Assembly: GCA_018806915.1 (NCBI GenBank)
Contig: JAGKQI010000047.1
Span: 1,302,001-1,366,000 of the forward strand
Length of the DNA: 64,000 bases
Direction of reading: 5' to 3'
Source: Phytophthora colocasiae
Lineage: Eukaryota > Oomycota > Peronosporomycetes > Peronosporales > Peronosporaceae
In this document: one piece after another, positions 44,301 through 54,206 of the stretch
Layout of the letters: each line of letters starts with the position of its first letter
Numbering within the stretch: the stretch's first letter is position 1
Translations under genes and position numbers: made by a program
The notes under the pieces: generated by a model
Database searches by the model: none
Told to the model about the DNA's origin: nothing
Seen by the model: the letters and a program-made list of their open reading frames with translations, nothing else

Positions 44301-46664
44301 GTGACGACGAGTGTACCTCCAGCAGAACGTGTAGACGCGCCCGAACGAGATTCGCACGGACGACGGACGAGCGGCACGACGCGGACTAGCAAGAAATCTG
44401 GACGACATGAGCCCTTGTTGATGACGGTGCCGAGTGACCAGACAAAACAGCAGAACAGCACGGTATCGATGACAGGAGCTACATGCGGTACGGTGTGTAG
44501 TGCGAACGATCCTGTACCGAGTACGACGATGGCTGAGACAGAAAACATTTCGGCAGTGGCAACGGAAGGACGCACAGAGACGAGAATGAACGACGAACCG
44601 ACACGACCCCGTACGAGAGCAGCAAAACGACGTGAAGATGAACGACGGTGGCGAGAGGAAGCCATTCGGGCGCTGAACGAGGTGGCGGTGAACGACAGCG
44701 ACGACGGTACTGAGGTGTTAGCGGACAGTGAGGAACCAGCGGTGGACGATATGGACGACGCGCATGTAGCCGAGGCGAATGTGACGATGGGAGGCGCAGG
44801 AACGACGGAGGCAGTATCGGCAAGCACGAGTAGTAACGGACCAGCCGGGAGGCATCGAGAGCACGTGGGTGAGGTGTCGACCGAACCTGAGGTATTGAAC
44901 GAGAACGAGATGCGGGCTAACGAACGACGGATGGCGATGGGACGCGAGGGCGAATGTGACGGAGCCCGGCGTGCAGAACGAGTAGAGCGTGTTGAGCAGC
45001 GACGGATTGCTGAACAAACACTACAGCTGACAGACGACGAGATCCGAGAAGCACAGCGGAAGAGCAAGATGGTGAAACGACTGGTGGATTCGGGAGTTCA
45101 TCGAGGACGAAAGGTGTCAACGGTGTACGGACTGGTAATGATTCAGACGGCGGAAGGGCAGCGTGTGATATTGCCACCGGCGTTGTGGCCCGTGGTTTTC
45201 AAGGAGCACCATGATTCCGTGTGGGCAGGTCATTTACGTGCACCGCACACTTATGCGAGGATCGCGGCAATTTACTGGTGGCCGGGACTGAGTAAGGAGG
45301 TGAAACGTTGGGTACGAGGTTGTCAGGAGTGTGGCAGCAGGAAGGCGAGACCGCGAGAGGTGGTGCCTCCACTGAGGAGTCTTAGAGGTGGCTATGTTGG
45401 TGACAGGTGGGCGCTGGACGTAGCGGGTCCATTGCCGGCGACTGACGGAGGTAACAGGTTTGTTATCGCCGCTGTGGAGTATGTGACGCGATATGTGGTC
45501 GCAGCGAGTGTAAAGCAGCATACGGCGGAAGACGTGGCGTCATTCCTGATGAAGAACGTCGTGCTACGGTTTGGGGCTTTTCGTGAGTTATTGACTGATG
45601 GCGCTCCGGAAATGGCTGGACGAGCGATCGAAGAGCTGGTGGTGCTGCTACAAGCGGAACAGACGACGGCAGTACCGCACAGGCCTCAATTAGTCGGGTT
45701 AGTCGAGCGATTCAACCGAACATGGAAAGATATGGTGGCGACATACATGCATGACGAGAACCAACGAGATTGGGACCGATGGGTTGATTTTGCGGTGTAT
45801 TCTTACAACGCAGGACGGCATTCGACGGTGTCGATATCTCCTAACTAGCTGATGATGGGGAGACGGCTGAGGAGCCCCAACGAGTTGTTGCGTGAAACGA
45901 GCAGGACGGAAGCAGGCGAATTGAACGGGTATCACCGGAAGCTGATAGCAGTTTTGAAAAAGAGTCACGAGTGTGCAGAGGTTTCACGACGGCGTGAACA
46001 AGAGCGTCAGGCGAGATACTACAACCGGCAAGTACGAAGACGACGGGAGTTCCGGGTGGGTGATAGAGTGTGGATGTATAAACCACCGCGTGGTGCGAAG
46101 GCGACGAAGTTGGTACACCAGTGGATGGGGCCGCTAAGAATAGTGGAGCCCGCTGGATATGATAATTTCCTGCTGGAACGAGAAGACGTTCGGGGTAAGA
46201 ACGAGAAGATCATTGCGCACGTTTCTTTCTTAGTCTCTTACAACTACCCGGCGGACTTCCTGAAAGCGGCAGCAGCTGACATTGACGGCGAGATTGACGA
46301 GGAGGACGACGATGGTAACGAATCGACGGCACACGAGACTACTGGCGCAACGGCGGCGGCAGTGCAGGCAGCAGCGGCTGTACGAGGCGAAAAGAGACGT
46401 GGAAGAGCAGCTACGAGTACGGACGGACGGACGCGACCGAACGAGACTCTGGTGGAGCTCCGGAGACGAAAGCGACGGAACGCGGCCGGACAGTATGTCC
46501 TCGAGTACGAACTGCAACCGGAACGAGTATGGCGGCGACAGCAATGTGGTGAGCTGGCGAATGCGGGAAACGACGAGAAGTTTTGGGCCTCCATCGAGGA
46601 GTACGAGCGATTGTTCGGAGCCGGAAGAGTCGTGGAAGACTCTCTGGATGGGGAAGGCGTGTAA
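41358..46664 (+). pseudogene. Gypsy pol with two internal TAG codons
   Basis: One frame runs from 41358 to 46664 except for TAG at 43992-43994 and 45846-45848. A protease-like region has KLDSCARYTIAG (DSC in place of the usual DS/TG) and LLGIDFL. RT has FCVDYRALNKVT and YLDDIVVF. RNase H has TDASRVGLGACLMQ and ITDHSALKWLM. Integrase has the HHCC zinc region (WAGHLRAP to CQECGSRK), DRWALDVAGPLP, LLTDGAPEM and VERFNRTW. A GPY/F-type C terminus (HQWMGPLRIVEPAGY) and an acidic tail end at 46664, at the 3' LTR. The first TAG falls where relatives have Trp, so TGG to TAG is the likely change. Confidence 0.92.
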
Positions 46665-47503
46665 CAGGATGTCACGATCGACGGACGCGATACCGACAGA
46701 CGGGCGATGTGGACGCTTGATGGACGTCCGTGAGTTGGACACGATGGACTGGAAGAGCTGCAGCACGAGTGGGAGAAGTGCTGGCGGTCTCGGGAATGGC
46801 GAACGACAGGGGCGCAGGCCAATGAGTGTGGCCGCCTTCTACGAGTACGTGTACGGGAGCACGGAAGTGCACGACGAGGTGGCGGAGCAGTGGTACGATG
46901 AGGGGTCGAGCCAGCTGCGAGCTGATGGATACAGTGAGAAGGGATACCGGAGACCTTGAAGTACGAGGACCGGCCGATGAACGAAGGGCTGAAAGGCTCG
47001 CTTTGAAACGAGAGCTGGAGAGCTCACTACGAAATTTGCAGTCTGCTTGAGAGCAAGCAGAACGCAACCGAAGAGGAGCGCAAGGCTTCAGACGGCGGTG
47101 ACGAGCGGTGAGAACTGGGCGGGCAGCGAACGGGACTGGGCGACAACTTGGAAGGCGGCGGCGACTGGAAGTGCTTCGGTGAGTACTCCGACTGCTGTGT
47201 AAGCGACTTCACGTCACCTGGAGGGTCTCAACGGTGTCGGCGGGCTTGGGACGAACTGCGAGGAGCTGACGGACGAGGACTTGGTAGTGACCGAGGCAGA
47301 CGAACAGAACGAACGAGGAGTAGGCATAAAAGTAGTGTCTATTCAATAAATAGGACCGCGGCAAGAAGCCACGAGTCCGGCGCAGCAACAAGTGGTTGCT
47401 GTCGGCCAGCAAGTGTTGAGTATATCCGAAGTGGACGGGACGCAGAAGCCAGAGCATTACGACTTGCTCAACGCGCCGGGCAAGATAATAGACGCGCGCT
47501 ACA
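46660..47503 (+). repeat. Gypsy 3' LTR
   Basis: 844 bases; the stop codon region of pol overlaps its first bases. It is followed by the actc target duplication. Confidence 0.9.
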
Positions 47504-47507
47504 ACTC

Positions 47508-47965
47508 CGTCACACGGTAAAGGTCGTGTAGCGAGAGCAGCAGCTTCATCATGAAGCACAAAGATCAACGTCTCGACTCAACGATGAATGCGTTATGTGT
47601 GATCTGAAAAAAAGCAACCAAACTTCGGGATAAATGAGCTTTGGCGGCAAAAGCCCATCGAAATTGTCGCGTGCGCGTTGGCAGGCCAAGAGCCATAATC
47701 TGCCTGTGCATGTACGTCTAGTACATGTAGTACAGGTGTACACTATCTGAGATCTTGACCATTCGGGTGCATTAGTGTGACTAGCAACGTACAGAATCGA
47801 CTCGTTAGCAACGAGTAGATTGCTCTTCCACTAGTGCATCAGTCAGGCCCTCCGTGAGTCTGGTTGATGCAGATGCATGACAGATCCGCTGACCCGACGA
47901 CCAACGGTGCCTGTGCACGGCACATCGCCAACGTTGTGGCCCTATCCAGTATGGACATTCTTGAG
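47508..47965. other. Intergenic flank upstream of family member C
   Basis: No gene recognised. A self-complementary run around gtacatgtagtac occurs near 47722. Confidence 0.4.
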
Positions 47966-47990
47966 CCGTTCTTAAATTTACTTTGCTTCA
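47966..47990 (+). promoter_or_regulatory. Original core promoter of family member C, now 2.2 kb from its gene
   Basis: The stretch CTTAAATTTACTTTGCTTC and the following cacaagca/ctctc-rich leader closely resemble the promoter and leader of member D (CAATTTACTTTGCTTC and aacaagcacc, 57645 onward). The leader ends gctacattctc, as in member D (57710). The hAT at 48075-50190 separates it from the start codon. Confidence 0.6.
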
Positions 47991-48074
47991 CTCACAAGCA
48001 TCTTTCTCTCACCAGCACGCGAGTGTTGTTACTTCTGATCTTCGTTCCTCCAGCGCTACATTCTCGTCACATAA

Positions 48075-50190
48075 CAGGGCTCTCCAAATAAGTAGGGATT
48101 AGGGATTGACGGGGCTGGAGGCGTCTCAATCCCTTATTGATGAACGTACCCTTAATTGACAATATTATTGTCAACTTCAACTTATAAGATACTATAAAGA
48201 TCCGGTAAGAGTCGAGGAGTAAAGCAGTCCTCGAAACCTCTCCCGGTGGGCGTTATACCGTGCCGGGGACCACAGCCACTCTCATGCTGGCATTTCCGAT
48301 TTTGCGAACCAAGTCCAACACTCTTCTACTCAACTTGTTCACCCTCGTCATCCATGGCTACCTTAGACCCTGGTCTCTCGAACAAGGAGATCTGTTCGTT
48401 GATGTATCGAGACCAAACAAGCGGAGGAAGAACCTGCAACGGATGCAACACCTTCATCTTTCAGGACCGAAGTCGCGGCTATCATAACCTCATCTCGCAT
48501 CTGCGGCGCCACCCAGACTATGAGCGAGTGCTGGAGCGTTGCGTTCGACAACGAATCCCCGTCACTATGGACATGTTTGTCGATAAGGACTCCCGTACTA
48601 CGCATGGTTGGATGAAACTTGTGGTGCTTAAGGATCTTCCATTTTCGTCAGTCGATGACGACGTGTTTCGAGAAGCGGTTAAGTACAACAAGATCAACTC
48701 GAAAACACTTCTCGCGCGAATGAAAAGCTGCGTGGAATTAATGGAACCTGCTATTATAGAAGAGCTCAAAAGTCAGCAATACGTGCTGATATTTGACGGT
48801 TTGACGGACTCTGCCCAGCATTCACTGGCCGTATTTGTGGCTACTAAGACGATGACTCGTTTCTTGGCTCTTTCTACTTTCGTGGACGAAACATCAATGT
48901 CAGCTGACGAGCACATTCCAGTTCTTGGATATGATTCTGGACCACTACAAATTAGACCTGAGCAATCTAGTGGCGGTTGTGTGTGACAACATGAACACTA
49001 ACTGTGCTATCTCGAAGCGGACGGGAGTTCCCATGATTGGTTGTGCCTCACACAGATTCAACCTTGCTGTGCAAGATCACATTAAAGCTTCCATGCCTTT
49101 AATAAAAAAAATCGCGACGCTTCAGCGCAAACTCAAGACGGTCAAGCGCATAGCCATTTTGAGAAGGAACGGTTGCAAACTCAAGCCTGTTCCGCTCCAT
49201 GAAATCCGATGGAGTGGGGTGTTCCGACTTCTGCGTCGGTACGAAGAACTCCAGCCGTATCTACATCTTTTCGTCAACGACACGCAAGTCGAACGGGATC
49301 TTCCCAAGGACGTACCGGATTCAGACTATCGGCGCAAACCCATTGTCGACTTCTTGCCATCCGCAGAGGAACACGTTCGGATCATGCAGCTCTTGGAGGA
49401 CCTGAAGATACTAGATTCGACAACGCAGAAGCTACAAACCGACAAAATCTCTTTGAGCCTGGTACGTGATATTTTTGACGAGCTGTTGTTAGAGTTTCCA
49501 GAGATGAAGACACGCCTATCAACCGAAGCCACCATTATTCAGTCCAAGGACTTTGAAAGAGCTGTCGTGAAGGTACAAAATAATCAGGATTCTGTCCTAA
49601 CCACCAAAGAAGCCGCAACGCTGGCTAGACTCATCCGCCCAGAAATTGTAGCAGCACGCGCTGCAAAATCTGCCAGTAAGAAGGCAAAACGGCGCTGTAT
49701 TCAAGAAGAACCGGAAACCAACTTGGAGACATCAGGCAAAAAACGACGGCGTACAGGAAAAGAAGTGATGGAGTCGATCAACATTCGAGCTGCAATGCGC
49801 GTAAAGGAGGCATCAATATACTCGGATCTCACGTGGCTGCCAGCCACTTCGGTACAAGTAGAGCGTCTTTTCTCCAAGATTAAGTGCATGCTGGGGTATC
49901 TTCGGAAAAGCATCAGTCATGAGACGCTCGAGACCTTACTTTACCTGAAGATGAACTGGGACTTAGTGACGGACGAAGTGATTTCGAACGCCGTGAAACG
50001 CGCAGTTGAGGACGACAACGAAGAAGAAGCAGATCTCTAAAACCGTAGTTCTTAATCTGGAAGAAGTAGATAGAGACCCCCTTTTCAATAATTGCGTAAG
50101 TGCCAAATATTGAGATGGCCGCTCCCTCCCTTATTGTCCCCCTACAATAATACCCCTTTTTCAATAACAATACATTTTTGGAGACCCCTG
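48075..50190 (+). mobile_element. Full-length hAT DNA transposon
   Basis: Termini CAGGGCTCTCCAAA and TTTGGAGACCCCTG with the 9-base direct repeat gtcacataa at 48066-48074 and 50191-50199. It is 2,116 bp and carries one transposase gene. The element at 87-1017 is a deletion derivative of this type. The right-hand direct repeat includes the A of the start codon of family member C. Confidence 0.93.
48354..50040 (+). pseudogene. hAT transposase, one frameshift
   Basis: The ATG at 48354 starts MATLDPGLSNKE. A BED-type zinc finger follows (CNGC then HNLISHLRRH, about residues 25-60). The RNase H-like core has LIFDGLTDSAQHSL and AVVCDNMNTN. The C-terminal dimerisation region is WLPATSVQVERLFSKIK to LETLLYLKMNWDL. 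Near 48923 an extra base moves the frame from ADEHIPVLG to the proper FLDMILDHYKLD. The first frame then stops at 48986 and the second is open to 50040. The lesion is a single base, so related copies elsewhere may be active. Confidence 0.88.
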
Positions 50191-50198
50191 GTCACATA

Positions 50199-51365
50199 AT
50201 GAAGATCAGCAAGATCATCGCTTTCCTCTCTCTTGCGTCGCTTGCCATGGCTTCCATCGGGGATGCCTCTGTTGCTGCGGACCGCCCAGTAGTAAGGAAA
50301 CTTGGCGGGGGTGGCGGTGTTTCATCCACCACCACAACCTCCTCGCCCACAAGTGATGATTCTTACACGACTCAGCAGAGTACGTCCGTAACTTCAACGC
50401 CATCCACTTCAATCACTGCGAGTGGCTCTACGACGCAGCAGAGTTTGAGCACCACGGCTCCGTCTACATCGGCTCTGGTGACCCAAGATGACAACGGAGC
50501 CAGCCAGAGTTACAATGACAACCAAGGAGGAGACACTGCCGAGACACCTTGTTCCAGCTCTGGGTCCGGAACTCCCACCACCCAGAACAAATGGACTGGA
50601 ACGGTAACGGCGGCAGGCACGAATTCTAACTCATGGGGAGAATCCGTCAATAACCAGGGGGGTGACTCGGCAGAGACGCCATGCTCGGGCGACCAGAGCT
50701 CCACGGGCACTTGGGGTCAGTCGACGCAGACTGCCTCCAGCTCGAACGCCGACCAACAGCAGCAGCAGCAGCAGCATCTGCAACAGGGCCAGTCAGGGAC
50801 GGCTACTTCGACCTATCAGGGACAGTCGTCCAGGGGTAGTTGGGGTCAGTTGACCGGCGGCAGCTCGAAACATGGTCAGCAACAACGTCAACAGCAGCAT
50901 CAGAGTTCAACTAGTAACTGGGGTGCGTCAGCTCAGACAACCGTGTCCGGATCAACTGGAGTAAAGACGACTTCGAACCAAGGTGGCGACTCTGTGGATA
51001 CTCCTTGCTCTGGCGACCACAGTGCTGCAGGTGGATGGGGAAACTACCAACGACAAGACCAACACACCTCGACTAGCAAGCAGGATCAGCAGACCAGTGA
51101 CTCTGTCCTTCGATCGAACGGTGCCAGGGTGTCGAGAAATGGCGGTGAGTCGTCTCAGATTCCTTGCTCGGGCGACCAGAGCTCCACAGGCACAACTTTA
51201 GTTTGGAAGACGCCAGATTACAAGCACGGTGTGAAGGCTGGCTCCACCTCCTCCGTGATTTCTGCGCCTCCCACGGCAACGCCGGCACCGGCCACCACAG
51301 CTCCAGCATCAACAACTGCGGCTCCAACGACGGCAGTGACCAAGTCAGGCAAGTCTGATGGATAA
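50199..51365 (+). CDS. Secreted Ser/Thr/Gln-rich repeat protein (family member C), C terminus cut off by a MULE
   Basis: The ATG at 50199 begins MKISKIIAFLSLASLAMASI, a family signal peptide, then VVRKLGGGGGVS and DDSYTTQQS. Repeats include GDSAETPCSGDQSSTGTWG and a Gln-rich run. A Thr/Ala/Pro stretch leads to VTKSGKSDG and a TAA supplied by the MULE at 51361-53218. The present product is 388 residues. The original last exon continues at 53227-53333 in frame across the duplicated target site, and the empty-site gene would have about 422 residues. The hAT ends exactly at the start codon, so the original promoter lies 2.2 kb upstream. Confidence 0.78.
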   Translation: MKISKIIAFLSLASLAMASIGDASVAADRPVVRKLGGGGGVSSTTTTSSPTSDDSYTTQQSTSVTSTPSTSITASGSTTQQSLSTTAPSTSALVTQDDNGASQSYNDNQGGDTAETPCSSSGSGTPTTQNKWTGTVTAAGTNSNSWGESVNNQGGDSAETPCSGDQSSTGTWGQSTQTASSSNADQQQQQQQHLQQGQSGTATSTYQGQSSRGSWGQLTGGSSKHGQQQRQQQHQSSTSNWGASAQTTVSGSTGVKTTSNQGGDSVDTPCSGDHSAAGGWGNYQRQDQHTSTSKQDQQTSDSVLRSNGARVSRNGGESSQIPCSGDQSSTGTTLVWKTPDYKHGVKAGSTSSVISAPPTATPAPATTAPASTTAAPTTAVTKSGKSDG

Positions 51366-53218
51366 CCTCCAGTAGGGATCATATACGGTACAGATCTGAT
51401 AAAGGATCTGACTCATCTCTTTGGTAGTGATCTGATAGCTGAACAGGAACATGTCAAAGAGGTAAATGGGCGTGTATTCATTATTTGTCTGTACTCCTTG
51501 TCCGAACTAGATGTCACTAAGATACTTGCTAAATGTACTTACAGCTCACGCTTCTCACAGCACCATTTCGGTGGTGCCTTCATCGGATGAGCTGTCGGAC
51601 AACTGCTCTGTAGCCACAGGTGCTTCATCTTCAGAATCATCGCCGATATCCTCCGGTATCTCGATTGCTTTGGGTAGTTGGATCACCTCTCGAGGGGGTC
51701 TTCGAGCTCGCCCCCGAGGAATGTCAGCAAGACGCTGGGCGTACTCAGCCGAGATGGTCTTGATCACACCTACGAAACTCGCCATACTTGGACGAGGTTT
51801 TGGAAAGTGGTTATTCAGTTCTCGATTAAACCTTTCCAACGGGTTATTTGTGCGTGCGATAAGCTCATTGTTTAGGCCAGCCACGTTCCACACGGTCACG
51901 TCGTACTGCTCAATCCATGTTCTGTTGAAATACCCCCAGAAGCCCCTCCACTTAACCTTTGAGTACGTTATACTGGCCTCGGCGCAACGCCGACGGATTT
52001 CAATCTTTACCTATTTGATACAACGCTTAATAAGGCCGTGATCAATGACGGTAAGCATGTCGAGGACTCCCTTGCTCATAGCAATAGCGCACTCTTCCTC
52101 TGGAAGCAGAAACCGCTTCATAGCGCGTCGTAGTGCCTGCTTCCAGTGGAAGAGGCAGCCAATTACGATGGCGTTGGGGAACTGCGACTGCACGGCCTGG
52201 ATAAGGGCACTCTCGAAGTCACACACAACTTCGGCAGGCTCAACCTGCTGATCGGTGCCTTGCACCACGAAATGAATGATGTCCCAAAACGAATCTCCAG
52301 TTCGCGAAGTACTTAGCACGTAGTACACAGGTACATACAGGCCTGAAGCTCGGTCGTGCACCATGACAATGACGCACTGCTTGTAGCCGTGTGGCACACA
52401 ACGGAACGTTCCATCGATAAAAATGGTAGTTCCGTGGTAACGTAGCAGATTAACTAGGGAAGGGTGGGCCCAACCGATTAGACGTGTGGGTTTGTTGAGG
52501 TTCTCTCGGTTCGCCGTGACATGATGAAACTGAAAGAAGGACACAGCTTCGTTCAGTGCTGTGGAAAGAGGAGGGATTTCGATTGCCCCATGAACGTCCC
52601 CGCTGAAGTGCCGGTTTCTGGCTTGGTACACCCGACGAAGAACTTGTGGTTCAGATAATCCTTGTACGACATGCTCATTGTTCGCACCGTAAAACTCATC
52701 TCGCACGACTTCCCAAATGCGCCGCGCTGGCTCAGCGACTTTTTCTATGGACAGCGTGTCTACTCTGTCCTTCATTGAACCCGTAACATCCACTAGGCTA
52801 GCGTCCGTAGCATCAACATTCCGACAGGTGTGGGGACGACCCAAGCTGTAGCCCATCGTACGAACATGGAAAAACATCGTGCCAGCACAGCCTTGACGCC
52901 AATGGCTGCACCGGTATGAACCTTTCTTCGAAGACATCCAGGCGCGCGTGTACTTGTAACCGCGGAAGTAGCATGTTGTAGTCTCCTGGCGAACTTGACC
53001 GCGGGTACGGCCTGGTAAATTGCTGCTGGAAGCTCCAGGTGTGTCCGGGAGAGACTCCATTTTACCGAATGAGCCTTCACTGTCTAAATGTCACCACCCG
53101 AGACCTTACGCGGGCATCTATCCACCGTCCATTTCCAGATCTCAAAACAGATCCAGCAGAAAGGAAGTATGTACAGAGAACAGATCTGTACCGTATATGA
53201 TCCCAACGAGGTTTTACC
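51361..53218 (-). mobile_element. MULE DNA transposon inside family member C
   Basis: The 8-bp direct repeat gtctgatg is at 51353-51360 and 53219-53226. Terminal inverted repeats contain a perfect 24-base core starting GGGATCATATACGGTACAG (51375-51398 and 53181-53204) with less exact outer 14 bases. The transposase is on the minus strand, opposite to the host gene. Confidence 0.9.
51555..53060 (-). pseudogene. MULE transposase with one internal TAG
   Basis: The frame starts at the ATG 53060 (MESLPDTPGASS) and contains a Cys/His N-terminal region (TTCYFRGYKYTRAW to GRPHTCRN). The MULE catalytic core has IFIDGTFRCVP (first Asp), VVCDFESALI (second Asp) and GCLFHWKQAL. An in-frame TAG at 52011-52013 interrupts it after GLIKRCIK. 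The same frame resumes with WGYFNRTWIEQYD and ARTNNPLERFNREL and ends at 51555. Both catalytic Asp motifs precede the stop, but the C-terminal third is lost. It is a homologue, not a copy, of the MULE transposase at 11218-12816. Confidence 0.88.
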
Positions 53219-53226
53219 GTCTGATG

Positions 53227-53333
53227 TGTCGTCTGCAACGACGGCGTCCTCCAGGACTTCCTCTGCTGACTCGTATGCGGACTCAACCACTCTGCAATCG
53301 TCCATGCAGTCTCGTCGTGCTCTTCGCCACTAA
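53227..53333 (+). pseudogene. Detached C-terminal exon fragment of family member C
   Basis: The frame continuing from 51360 across the target duplication encodes a Ser/Thr-rich stretch with TLQSSMQSRRALRH and a TAA at 53331-53333. It resembles the tails of members B (QQSATQSRRHMLRQ) and D (QQSAVQSRLRH). Frame, position and family similarity agree, so this is the lost end of the gene at 50199. Confidence 0.88.
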
Positions 53334-53921
53334 GCACCCTTATCATTTGGAAAGAAGTCCCTCATGGGTCGGGTGTTAAAAAATAATAGTGTCACCACCT
53401 CACGAGTACCTGTCCACGATGAAGTTTACAACTCAATCCATTCAATCACCATTGCAGCGTACATGTATTGAATTTGTCTGCTCTCACGAATATTGATGAC
53501 TACCATCCCAGTTCGTGGAGACAAACAGCGACGAGACACCCACCCAGCAGCTTCAACACCGAAGTTCGCACGGCACTTTACATTGCTGTATGGATACGAT
53601 TTCGAGTCTAAAGGCATGCTACAATCGACTACACAAATATTAGACCGCTATCGGTACGTAGCGGCTAGTATCCGCGGGCTACTAGCGATCACCTTGCGAA
53701 CCTGACAGCTGATGGACACAAGTCTCCGGATCCTGAACGCGTGCCAATGTATATCCATCCAAGTTGGCAGTCACTGTGACTATCACAAATTTGATCTCGG
53801 AAAAGGCGCTACGAACTCTATGGGGGGAATCGCCATAGGCGCTAACGAGCATCATGCCCCGAGCTCGGAAGGCAACGACCACATCTTCATGCTCACTCGA
53901 TGCAGAACCTATCGCGTTGTG
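53334..53921. other. Intergenic, no gene recognised
   Basis: Short open frames on both strands without recognisable domains. Confidence 0.4.
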
Positions 53922-53926
53922 CCAGG

Positions 53927-54206
53927 TGTTGAAGTTACCATCTCTGCAGTGATGACACCTATCTAGGGGTATTAAATTGTGCAGTTCCATATAGAGAAAT
54001 CGTACCTAACTGGACTGGTTGGTGGAGAATAACTCCCCTCCAGAACACCAGACTCTCTAATTCATCACTTCTGCTTTTTACAAGCTCCCACACAACTACT
54101 TCTTTTACCATCTCCAAGTCACAAGGCTTCTCCATTTATTAACTTCGATCCTTCTTTAAGACCTACCTGTCGTACTAATATCTCTGCGCAAATCATTACT
54201 TCAACA
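53927..54206 (+). repeat. LARD-like element 5' LTR
   Basis: 280 bases; the 8 terminal bases at each end are inverted complements. The primer-binding site GGTTATGAGC follows at 54207. Confidence 0.9.

Larger units (their letters stand above)
37696..47503 (+). mobile_element. Gypsy LTR retrotransposon, complete but mutated
   Basis: LTRs at 37696-38501 and 46660-47503 (TGTAACAGG to GCGCTACA) are flanked by actc on both sides (37692-37695 and 47504-47507). Domain order protease, RT, RNase H, integrase is Gypsy/Metaviridae type. The LTRs differ by a 38-base deletion in the 5' copy (near 38473) and a few substitutions, so it is older than the Copia element at 15314. Gag is frameshifted and pol has two internal TAG codons. 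Confidence 0.94.

Noticed and set aside
17172..52013. All four in-frame stops in the Copia, Gypsy (two) and second MULE frames are TAG, suggesting UAG readthrough or recoding
   Set aside because: The MULE at 10821-13050 has an in-frame TGA, host genes use TAG freely, and the positions differ between elements and are not known readthrough sites; ordinary nonsense mutation explains them.
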